Shown: positions 49,454 to 59,600 of the stretch, piece by piece
Layout of the letters: each line of letters begins with the position of its first letter
Position numbering within the stretch: the stretch's first letter is position 1
Source: Candidatus Parcubacteria bacterium
Lineage (GTDB): Bacteria; Patescibacteriota; Patescibacteriia; Patescibacteriales; UBA12075
Length of the DNA stretch: 64,000 bases
NCBI GenBank assembly: GCA_023142215.1
Contig: JAGLJW010000022.1
Span: 7,978-71,977, forward strand
Reading direction: 5' to 3'
Translations under genes and position numbers: made by a program
The notes under the pieces: model-generated
Told to the model about the DNA's origin: nothing
The model's input: the letters and a program-made list of their open reading frames with translations, nothing else
The model's database searches: none

Positions 49454-49527
49454 GGGGTTTGTCGGCAAACTACAGTTTTGGCATAAATTTTCAGATTTCG
49501 GTCATGCTGTAGTTTGGCAACAGACCC
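49454..49527. repeat. Dispersed intergenic repeat, copy 3 (full palindrome)
   Basis: GGGTTTGTCGGCAAACTACAG at the left and CTGTAGTTTGGCAACAGACCC at the right form a ~21-bp imperfect stem around TTTTGGCATAAATTTTCAGAT. The left arm and centre recur at 3370-3408 and 26555-26599. It lies in the only large gap (121 bases) within the secretion operon. Confidence 0.75.
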
Positions 49528-49553
49528 ATCATGACCATAATTCTATAATCAAA

Positions 49554-50561
49554 CTACGCTTCAGTTTCTTTCTTTTTTATCTCTTCAAAGATAGCTGAAT
49601 ATTCTAATGTGCCTGGTTTGTATTTTTTAAGCATTATCTTAAGACCCTCAATCTCTTTTTTGTAAGTAATTTCTTCATTAATAACCTCAGATTCTAAAGT
49701 GCCTTGTTCATAATTTAATTTTTCTTTTTTAAGCTCATTAATCTTTTTCTCTTCTTCAGATTTTACATTACTAAAAGTTATTGAATCGTTTGAGCCATAT
49801 TCAACAGGAAAAATTTCCCAATCATCAACATTATCAGAAAGCATACTTTCTGGAAAAAATTTTATATTTCTATAAAGTAATAATAATTTTTTAAGCAAAT
49901 CCTTTTCATCTTTATCTAACTTCTTCGCGTTTTCCGATTCAGTCATATACTTCATTAAAACAATATTATCAAACATCACGGTTCCATTTTGCTTTATAAA
50001 ATCTTTTAACCAATTTGAAACTGTTGGAGATTTTGGTTTTTCTTCTAAACTAAATTTTTTGTTTGTTAATCTTTCTTGATTTTGATATAGCTCTTTTTCG
50101 GCCTTGTTTACAAAACTTTGATCTTCAGTTAAAACCAAAAGAATCTGAAAATTTATTTCATCAAGAATTTCATTGGGATTATTAATTTCATTAATTAAAT
50201 CTTTATTTAAAATACCTAATATAATATTTTTTATTTCTCCATTTTTTATTTCATTTTTTTCAGGATCTGGTAATAAAAATCTTAAACGCTTTTCAAGACA
50301 TGATAAAACCGACTCTCTAAATTCATCTGCAATAATTTTTGCCTCTTCTGGCTCTTTTTCAAATTCATTGACTATATAATTCTCTATTCCGTCATAGTCC
50401 AACTCATTTGTAACAATAAAAAACAACAACACAAACAAATTTACTTTATATTTTTTGTTTAAAAAAGTTATTTTACTCTTTATTACCTCACTATCAACTG
50501 TTAACTTAACATAAGCAGGTAATTCATTAAACTTTTCAACTGTCCTTTCTATGTTTGTCAT
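49554..50561 (-). CDS. Hypothetical protein, paralogous N-terminal domain with the 552-residue neighbour
   Basis: 335 residues, soluble, acidic and Lys-rich. Residues ~10-95 (KFNELPAYVKLTVDSEVI, LNKKYKVNLFVLLFFIV, FEKEPEEAKIIADEFRESVL) align with the start of the 47774-49432 protein. The C-terminal end contains two similar stretches: NEEITYKKEIEGLKIMLKKY and FEEIKKKETEA, with PGTLEYSAI repeated in kind as QGTLESEVI. No family known to me. It follows the TrbL-like gene after 3 bases. Confidence 0.7.
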   Translation of the reverse strand: MTNIERTVEKFNELPAYVKLTVDSEVIKSKITFLNKKYKVNLFVLLFFIVTNELDYDGIENYIVNEFEKEPEEAKIIADEFRESVLSCLEKRLRFLLPDPEKNEIKNGEIKNIILGILNKDLINEINNPNEILDEINFQILLVLTEDQSFVNKAEKELYQNQERLTNKKFSLEEKPKSPTVSNWLKDFIKQNGTVMFDNIVLMKYMTESENAKKLDKDEKDLLKKLLLLYRNIKFFPESMLSDNVDDWEIFPVEYGSNDSITFSNVKSEEEKKINELKKEKLNYEQGTLESEVINEEITYKKEIEGLKIMLKKYKPGTLEYSAIFEEIKKKETEA

Positions 50562-50564
50562 ATT

Positions 50565-52982
50565 TTAGTTTTTAATTACTTTTGTTTTATAATTATCAAT
50601 ATGCTCTGCTGTATCTTCATTATGTGCTTTTAATTTATTCAAAACATCTTTTACGGAATCCATTGCAGCCGTATTAATACCACCTAACTCTGCAGCAACT
50701 ATTCCTTGTTTGTAACCAAGAACACTTTTCATTTCTTTTGTACTTAAATTTTCACCATTACTTTGCCTAGTGTGTAATGCGGACAATTCTTTCGTTAAAT
50801 TCTTAACTGCTTTAACTGATTGCTCTGAACCGTTAGACATTTCTTCAAACAATTTTTTCTGAGTCCCTGTCTGCCCCTCACTGCTATATGTCGCACTTTG
50901 CGAAAATAAAGCACCCTCGCCTCCTCTGGCAATAGACTCTATTCGTTTTTCAACTATTTCATTTTCTTTATTTGCCTGTTTTTGAACATTCATCATCATT
51001 GAATTGACATGATATCCTTCAAACATACTACTTGGTTTCTTCATTCCTCCCAAATCTTCTCTATGCTTTTTCCTTGAATCTTCTTGGTCAAATAGAGAAC
51101 TACGTTTAATTTCTCCTCTTTTTGCGTCTGTGTCATTTTTAATCTTTCCAACCTCTACATCTTTACCTGCCATAACATTAATATGAGATTCTAAATCAAT
51201 ATTAATATCTTCCATTTCTTTATTAAAATCTTTCAAAATCTCATTTTTGGCCCATTCAAATTTCTCTGGCTCGGATTTATATTCTGTATTTGCATTATTT
51301 ATTGCATTATCTCTTCTGTTCCCAGCTACTATCATATTTTTACCAACTTCAGTCATTTTTGCTTGCATACTAGGCAATCTAGACAAATCATTATTTCTAC
51401 TAAAATTAATTTTATCTATATCTTCTTTTTCTTTGCCTTTAATACTTTCAATCTTTTCATCTTTTAATTTTTTAGAATCATTAACATCGCTATCATATTC
51501 ATTAACTTTTTTCTTATAATTAGAAGCTTTTTTTGCTCTATATATATTAAAAGCAGCTGCTCCGCCTAATGCTAAACCAGCCAAAGGATTTACAGCAGTT
51601 GCAACTGCTGCTGCACCAGCAACTTGTCCTGTATGTTTAAGTGTTTTGCCTGTTTTGCTATCAGCAAAATTCGCTGCAGCATCACGAATATTTTTACGTG
51701 TTTTATCACCCATACCAAGTTTCTGACCTACGGCACCCATGTTTGATCTAAGAGATTTAGCTCGTGCATCATGCACATCAGAACTCCAATTTCTCATAAG
51801 TTTACCTCTACTTGAATCTTTACTTGTTGCCATCACTCCAACTCCAAGTGCAGCAGATCCTGCCACCTGCCCACTTCTTTTTAATATCTGTCCAGGCATT
51901 TTTGAAAGTATTGTTTTCCCTTGCCCAATCGCACCAAGCCCTTTTCCTGCTACACCACCAACAGCTCCACCCATTTCTGAGGCAACTTTTAAACCTCCAA
52001 CAAGCATTCCAATAGCAATTAAAAAAGGAATAAAACTTGTCTCACTCATCATAGCATGTTGACCAGCCTGAAGACCTGTGCTAGCATCTCCAACAATTTT
52101 TTTAGCTATGTCTTGCTTTGCAGTTTGTCCAATAATTAATGCTAACCATAAAAAGAATACCAATATCGGACCAATAACTACATTCTTTACAAACTCATCA
52201 CTCCATTTGCTAAAATATTTTTGACCGCCCGGAAAGCCATAAAGCATAAAAGCCAATGGTGACAAAACAACATAAATCCAAAGCATTACTATTCTAAAAA
52301 TTAAAGTAACCAAAATAACTAAAAGGACAACTGCTCCTATAGCTACAAATATCAAAGACACTATCAAACCACCAGTAACCTCCCAAAATTTGACGGCCTC
52401 CGCGGAAAAACCTTTTGTCTTTATCATTTCTATATACTTATCAACACCTAAAGACTGAATAAATGAAGCTCCTGTACTTCCGATTGGATCTGCAAAAAAA
52501 ACCATTAAGAACTGAGAAATATCAATTACAAAACCACAAATTGACTTTGAATAATTAACTAAAAAAGCCATTAATATTAATTTGGGTAATGCTTTTTTAA
52601 CAGTGTAACCTTCAATCCTAAGTATTGTTGAAAAAGCAATTATCACCATTGCTAATATGAAAAACATATTTGCAAAATTTAATATTTGAGTCCAGGCTAA
52701 AATAATACTTTTTTCTCCAATAAAATCATTATAGTTAATTAACAAAATTATTGATTTTATAGCCAAAGTCAAAAACCAACCAAATACTATTAAGCCAAGC
52801 TGTGCTATATAAGCAAAAATTGTTAATACACCATTTTGTACAGTATTTATTATCTTGCTATCAGGCTCATCTGCCGCTTGAATACAAGAAATATCAATAA
52901 AAATATTGTAAAAAACAAAAACAAATAAAAAAACTATTAATAGTATCTTTTTATTATTTATTTTTAAAAATATTTTTTTCAT
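50565..52982 (-). CDS. TrbL/VirB6-like polytopic membrane protein
   Basis: 805 residues: an N-terminal hydrophobic signal (~9-28), then about six to seven membrane helices to ~345 (for example LGLIVFGWFLTLAI, MFFILAMVIIAFST, IVSLIFVAIGAVVLLVILV, IGPILVFFLWLALII), then Gly/Ala-rich sequence (GGAVGGVAGKGLGAIGQG, SAALGVGVMATS) and a ~350-residue charged cytoplasmic tail. The plan is that of TrbL/VirB6 channel proteins. It is flanked by the other secretion genes at 3 and 14 bases. Confidence 0.8.
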   Translation of the reverse strand: MKKIFLKINNKKILLIVFLFVFVFYNIFIDISCIQAADEPDSKIINTVQNGVLTIFAYIAQLGLIVFGWFLTLAIKSIILLINYNDFIGEKSIILAWTQILNFANMFFILAMVIIAFSTILRIEGYTVKKALPKLILMAFLVNYSKSICGFVIDISQFLMVFFADPIGSTGASFIQSLGVDKYIEMIKTKGFSAEAVKFWEVTGGLIVSLIFVAIGAVVLLVILVTLIFRIVMLWIYVVLSPLAFMLYGFPGGQKYFSKWSDEFVKNVVIGPILVFFLWLALIIGQTAKQDIAKKIVGDASTGLQAGQHAMMSETSFIPFLIAIGMLVGGLKVASEMGGAVGGVAGKGLGAIGQGKTILSKMPGQILKRSGQVAGSAALGVGVMATSKDSSRGKLMRNWSSDVHDARAKSLRSNMGAVGQKLGMGDKTRKNIRDAAANFADSKTGKTLKHTGQVAGAAAVATAVNPLAGLALGGAAAFNIYRAKKASNYKKKVNEYDSDVNDSKKLKDEKIESIKGKEKEDIDKINFSRNNDLSRLPSMQAKMTEVGKNMIVAGNRRDNAINNANTEYKSEPEKFEWAKNEILKDFNKEMEDINIDLESHINVMAGKDVEVGKIKNDTDAKRGEIKRSSLFDQEDSRKKHREDLGGMKKPSSMFEGYHVNSMMMNVQKQANKENEIVEKRIESIARGGEGALFSQSATYSSEGQTGTQKKLFEEMSNGSEQSVKAVKNLTKELSALHTRQSNGENLSTKEMKSVLGYKQGIVAAELGGINTAAMDSVKDVLNKLKAHNEDTAEHIDNYKTKVIKN

Positions 52983-52996
52983 TATTTTTTTAAAAT

Positions 52997-53614
52997 TTAG
53001 TTAAATATCCAACCAAATATTTTTTTACCTATCCAAGGAAGTGGTCCACCACTTTTCGCCATATCTACAGTAGTTTCTATGGCTGTTTCTTTTGTAGCTT
53101 CTATAATGACATCCGCTGAATGTGCAAACATATATACAACTATTATTATAATAGTAATAATAGCCATAAAGAAAAGTGCAAGCAATAAATCTAAAAGCGC
53201 TATTCCTATTTTATCACCTAATCTTAATTTAACTTTATTACTAAAACAAGATCCTGCAGCTACTACATGTAATCCAATAAAACCAGGAACAAATCCCATA
53301 AACGACGCTGTAAGTATCCATAACTTATTCATCAAAACGCCAGTTGACTTCTTTTTTAATTTATTCGCACCAAGACTTTTTTCTAATAAAACCTTTTTTG
53401 ACTTAATTATTCTCTCTGATGCTTTTCTTCCTTCTTGAATTGATTTATTTTTATTAACTGCTGTAATCTGTTCTCTGATATCATTATTTACAACATTTTG
53501 TTCTTGCTCTCTTCTTTCGCTAGCTCGTTCTTCTTGTATTTGGCTAGAAACTTTATTTTCATGATTAAAAAATAATAATCTCTCATCTATAGAATTGAAC
53601 GAATTATTTGACAT
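52997..53614 (-). CDS. Hypothetical membrane protein of the secretion cluster
   Basis: 205 residues. A polar, Glu/Arg/Lys-rich N-terminal ~90 residues is followed by two membrane helices (~95-120 with GFVPGFIGLHVVAAG and ~137-165 with IGIALLDLLLALFFMAIITIIIIVVYMF), ending in a short tail PLPWIGKKIFGWIFN. No family is recognised. It is between the giant protein gene (8-base gap) and the TrbL-like gene (14-base gap), so a role in the same membrane complex is likely. Confidence 0.65.
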   Translation of the reverse strand: MSNNSFNSIDERLLFFNHENKVSSQIQEERASERREQEQNVVNNDIREQITAVNKNKSIQEGRKASERIIKSKKVLLEKSLGANKLKKKSTGVLMNKLWILTASFMGFVPGFIGLHVVAAGSCFSNKVKLRLGDKIGIALLDLLLALFFMAIITIIIIVVYMFAHSADVIIEATKETAIETTVDMAKSGGPLPWIGKKIFGWIFN

Positions 53615-53622
53615 AGTTTTTA

Positions 53623-56600
53623 TTAATTTTCTGCAACAATAATATAAACATCAGACTCTACATAACTATCTTCACAAATATCAGTTACTACTGGACAATG
53701 ATCATCCATTCCACAAATACCACCATAAACACCAGCTAGATTACGACATTGTTTTCTTGGTAAGCATGGTCTTGTATTAATACCTTCGCTACACCAACCC
53801 CAATTATCCATTATTTTTACTTTTGGCTTAACAATACAATAATTCAATGTAGGAGCCACTGGTAATGTTATGGTTGATGCACCACCAAAATTAGGTGCTA
53901 CCATATTTCCAGCATCAGCACAATAAATAATGTTCTCCTCTAAGGTACCCTGATCTACAGAATGTTGTGATTTTAAATCCCAATAACTATATAAATGATA
54001 AAAAGAGTGCGGATTGTTAGCATTAGATCTATCACGCATTTCAACGCCTGTTACAACAGTTCTATTGCTATCTCCCCAGTCAACAGAATATAATATTAAA
54101 GGCAACTGTTGACTATTAACAATACTATTAAATGTAAGATTCACAAAACCATTTTTATGTAAAGTAGTGTTCACATTTAATCCATTTAATTTAATATTTC
54201 TTATTTCTGGTGGATAAGCACAATATTCAATTGGAGACAACTCTCTAGTGGAACTAGCACATACATTAATCGGAGGAGACCATTCAGGCACAGACGAATC
54301 AGGTAAATATCTTAATGTATTTGACACACAATCACCACCACCTGGAGCACAATAATTATCTCCTGGCGTTAAACTACTATCACATAAAATGTCAACATTG
54401 GTCCCTGTGGCACATTTAGCTAATACGTTAGGAATACAATTCCCGCCAGGACAACAAGCCATATTAATATCAGCGGGACATCCCCAACCATTGATTGACG
54501 TTCCTACACCATTAGTATCAAAACATCCGAGACAGTCACCAACACACTCTGCACCAATTAATTCCCCAGCATCACAATAATTACCAGCTGGTATTACACA
54601 TGTACTGTCAGGACATTGCGGAGCACAACCTCCCTGCATAATATCTCCATTATTAGTACCACCAATACATTCGTAAGTCTGATTCCATGTCCAATGACCG
54701 TAGCTTTGTGCAAAAAGTTTTTTCAAGGCACTTTCAGCTTCAATGGTAGTTGTATATGGATTTACTTGATAAACATTAACAAATTCCTGCGGAATTTTAC
54801 AATCACCAGTTGTTCCAATACAAGCATAAGGGCTTCCTGCTCTCGCTTTAAGAGCAGGAAGATCAACAACTAATGGCTGAAATCCTGGAAGATTTTCATT
54901 ACTATCCCATTCATGTGGATTAGAAACTACACTCCAATAATCTTGAGATTTATAGTCAACTGGAGGAACAATAGAGCCAAACGGATTATAATCTGTAGAA
55001 TAAGTATAATTAAGAAAAGGCACCATATAATCACTTCCTTTATAAACTCGCCCACTCCAAAATTTATTTTTCCCCGTTGAGGTTACTAGCTGTACAATTT
55101 TATCACAATAATCATCTCTGGCATAAATTTGAACTCTGCCACCAGGACACATACAATATCCATTAGAATTTACAAATTTAATACTAGTTAAATAATCATC
55201 ATTATTAAAATAAAAAGTACCTGTTATATTACCAACTGTTACTGGTATAGCAGGATCATCTCCTGGATCATTAAAAGTCCAATTACCGCTACCATGCTTC
55301 CCACAATGATTTTTATGTGCACAATGAGTATATTCCATAAAAATATTAACACTATGCAATTTCCATCTCTTTATATACTCCTCTGGTTTTAAGTCAAAAA
55401 TTACACTTACCACCTTACTATTCACAAAAACTCTATTAACCATTAACTGAGATCGACCTATAGCAAGTTGACAATAATAAACAGGAAATCTGTCTAAATA
55501 TCCAGCCCCTTCTTCAATCCCTTCTCCTTTTACCTTATCAATAGGATACCAAAGTAAACATGTATCTTTATCTCCTGGATATTTGTCATATTCTAAACAA
55601 TAACCATGCCAACCTTTTTTCATAATACCTGAGTCTTCATAATAATTACAAGAAAGTGCATTACCTTCAGGATAAAGACGACAAGATTGTTCAACATATT
55701 CTTCGAAAACACTTGTACTTATTTTTTTTGTAGCTAAAACAGGACGTATTTTCATATCATCAATATAAACATTTCCAACACACGAATCACCTCTCGCCTC
55801 AATAGGAAAAATACCACCACCACCAAAAGTACAACCCCAAGCGGTAGTATCTAAATTAGTAACTCCACGAGACGCACATGTAGCATTTGGAGAAAATGCC
55901 CTGTTTAATGGATCAGTACAATTCGGATCCGGACCAGCAACTTTTTGGCAACACTGTGCAGAAAGATAAATTTTACCATAGCCTGTTATTTTAATCTTCT
56001 TTGTATTACCACCAACGATAAACTTAATTTGTTCTTCAGTCCAGTCAAGCCCTCCTTGGAAATTAATACCACATCCATTATACCAAGTTTGTTTTTGTTC
56101 ATCACCATTCTGATTTACACATTGAATTAAATCAACACCTGAACCAGGATGTGCACTACTTCCAACTGGCGTACCAGTAGCACTAAAAGTTGAAATGAGC
56201 AGTGAAAGAACTAAAGTATCAACACCATCTCCTTTTTTAAAATTTAAAGTATTTGCTTTAACTGAAAGGGTATATTCTGCACCTGGTTCAACATCTATGA
56301 ATTCAGAAACAATATCGCCCTCTGCTGGAGAATACTTTAGAAAAGATTCCCCCGAAACAGGATAATCAATACCTTCAACCTGAGCAGAATATGGATTATT
56401 AATTACTGAAAATTTATTTTCATTCCAACCTTGCTGTGCTGATAGCCAACCAACAGGATAAAAATCTGCACCATACAATTCAAAATTTCCATTTGATATC
56501 ATCGCAATTTCACCAAGTTGTTCCATGTTTCCTAAGGGATATAAATCAGACTCCAATGAACCATCTTTTAGTCCAACTTTGCTATAACCAGAATAATTAG

Positions 56601-59600
56601 CATATTTACCAGAATATGGCAAAACATAACTTTGATTTTCTTTTTTAGTTAATTCAAAGCTATCACAATTACCTTCATTGTCTAAACTATTACATAAACT
56701 AATATCAAAACATTTGTTGCCGCCATCATCATCATCTTTTAAATAACTTCTACAGGCTAGCCAAGACTCACAAGCCCTATCTGGACTGACTTTAAATAAA
56801 GCGTTAGAATCACAATTACCTGGAGTACAACTTTGTGGTGAAAGATTAATAATGTCCGCATCATAAATTAACTCCGCATAATTCAAACCACTAAAAGCTC
56901 TTTCATTAAATAAAACACACCCTTCATTTATATTTACAACACCATTACAACTTGTTCTGTCCACTTCTTGTTTTAATTGATATTCAATGATAAGTTCTTT
57001 AAGAATTACTTCTGACCCATTATTGTGTGCTGTATTTGTAACTAACATTGTAGCCATGCCACCATTTTGAACATAAAAGACAGAACCTGAAACAACGCCT
57101 CCAACATTAACAAAACCGACAGAATTTAAAGAATTATCATCTTGCAAATGGAAGATAGGAGCAAAAGTAACAGTAGCTGTATTCACGCCAGCAACACTTA
57201 TTTTATATAAAGTATTGTCTTTTAGATACACAGTCTGATTACCAGCAACCGTCCAACCATCAGACTGACCATTAACATCAAGATCTTGTGAAAAATCACT
57301 ATTAAATAAAATATTAGAGCTAAAACTTGCAGCAGAATCAACATATTCAGTACAACCAGATTCTGATATTGGACATAAACCTACCCAATCATTTGTAGGC
57401 TGACCTATTTTAACACCATTATATCCAAAAGTTTTATTATAAGCTATATTAGGAGCACATTCAATATCAGTTTTATTATCCTCCAAGATACAGCTATGAA
57501 AACACATCCCCGCAATACATTTATTGTAAGTATTGACACCACCACAATCTGAATCTGAATCACACACTATTGGTAATATTGGATTATTACAATCTGTATG
57601 TTTTAAGCAATAATTCGTTTCTTGCAAATTACCAATAGCATTAAAATCAATTACACCATTATCGGCTGCACCTGCACCAAACCCATCATCACATCTTTTT
57701 ACTCGTTTGGTATACCAATCTTGCCCCGTATTATCACTATAACCTTTACGATGCTCACAAATTTTATCACCTGGATTTATAAAATACGTTTCACCTTCAG
57801 TCTCGCTGAGCCAACTTTCACAACCTTCATAACCACCCATACACAAAATACTATTATAAATATCTGGATCATTAATTAAATAAGTATTTTTATGAACTTC
57901 TTGTCCATCATAATTTACAACTTGACCTAATCGTTCACATCCTTTTTCAGTTTCAAAACAAGATTTTTCTGGATTATAAACCACATATACAAATTTATCT
58001 TTTTGCGTAGTTTGACTCATAGTTACAACGGTACCTGTTGCTATTGAATTATGAGTATCAATCATCATTTCACAACCAATAGAAGAATCCTGACAAAGTT
58101 GGTCAAATCTTCTTAAATAAGAAATATCACTATCCCTATCATAATAACCAGCGCAACCTAAATTCCATTCTGGTCCTTGATATTCATCAAAAATATCATC
58201 ATAACAAGAATCAGGAATTTGTGATGAATTTTTAATAAGATAATATCTGTCAGAAATAGCTATTAAACGAATACTGTCAATATGAAATCCCGTATTAGCA
58301 CCAATATAAAGCATCTCACCTGTAGTACTAGCTATATAAGTACTGCTAGCATTATTAAAATCATCTAAATTAAACTCATAAAATCTCCATTCTCCAGCCT
58401 TTAAAGTCTTACTTTCTATTCCACCTAAATTAAAAGAAATATATTTATCTGGATTAGCTGGATCTGTACCAAAACGAATATAATCAAAGTTTCCAGAAAC
58501 TCCAGCAGGCTTAGCTAAAAAACTAATTATATAAGCTTGGTTTGTTTGTACAATATTACTAACATTTTTAGAAGTTAGATTAATACCACCAACACTTAAA
58601 GAACTTTCACCAGAAACTAATGAATCAGCTGTTATAGCACCATTACTCCATCCAGATACATGACCAGATTCAAAATCATCCTCAATAATTACTTTTACAT
58701 TTGCTCCTAGATTTCCACTATATTCACGACAACCATCTTGACTTGCACTACACATCTCACCCTCTCTTGGAATTGCCAAATAAATACAAGATTGATGAAT
58801 CACATCCCAATATCCACCATTTATACAAGAAATACATTCACCAGAAACTCCCGAACTTTGCCAACATTTATCACTACCTTGAGAAAGATTATTATCGCAT
58901 GCTAAACCACCATTACAATCCACGCTAGCAACCGAAGGGTCAACATTAACCTCAGTTCGTCTATAGGGATGACAATCATTGGAACAAGTTATAGTATGAT
59001 GAACAAATTTATAGGCAATATCACCATTCTGATTATAAAACTCACGACACATTGGATTAGTTAATAAATCATACGTTGAACTAGCACACGTTTGCCCTTT
59101 GTAATAATTACTATACACTTCAGGATAATTACTGCCATCGTCCTCCAAAACATGAGAAACAATCTGTAAACCAGATTCAGCCGAACCTTCCCATGTATAA
59201 AAAATAGAACAATTTACATTCGGAATAACTTCAGAGGTAGTAGTACATTGCTTCATGTATGTATAATACTCAATGTTTTCACCGCCATCATCTACAGCAT
59301 CTAAATTAGTAAATTGATCACAACCAGCCGCTTCCGAGCTACATGATTTAGCAGTTTCAGGAATCATATATTCATTTTTGAGTGAATCAAAAACAGTTTC
59401 TGCCTGTAAATAAGAATCATAACCATCACACTCTTCTGGACAATGATCACTATCTTTAATTTTAGCAGGGATTTCCATATTAGTTCTAATAGAAGTATAA
59501 AGTTCACAACCAACCTCCTCTTCATTGCAAAGACGAGCATAATCATTACATTTATCTGGATAATCCACCTTATAAGTATAATTTATACCTGGAATATTAT

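Noticed and set aside
49454..49527. Intrinsic terminator inside the secretion operon
   Set aside because: The palindrome has no T-run on the transcribed strand and its sequence recurs elsewhere as a repeat element.
51739..52062. 107-residue plus-strand ORF inside the TrbL-like gene
   Set aside because: It is the complement of the Gly/Ala-rich segment of the real gene, which gives a Pro/Ser/Leu-rich shadow. Other plus-strand ORFs inside the giant gene are shadows for the same reason.
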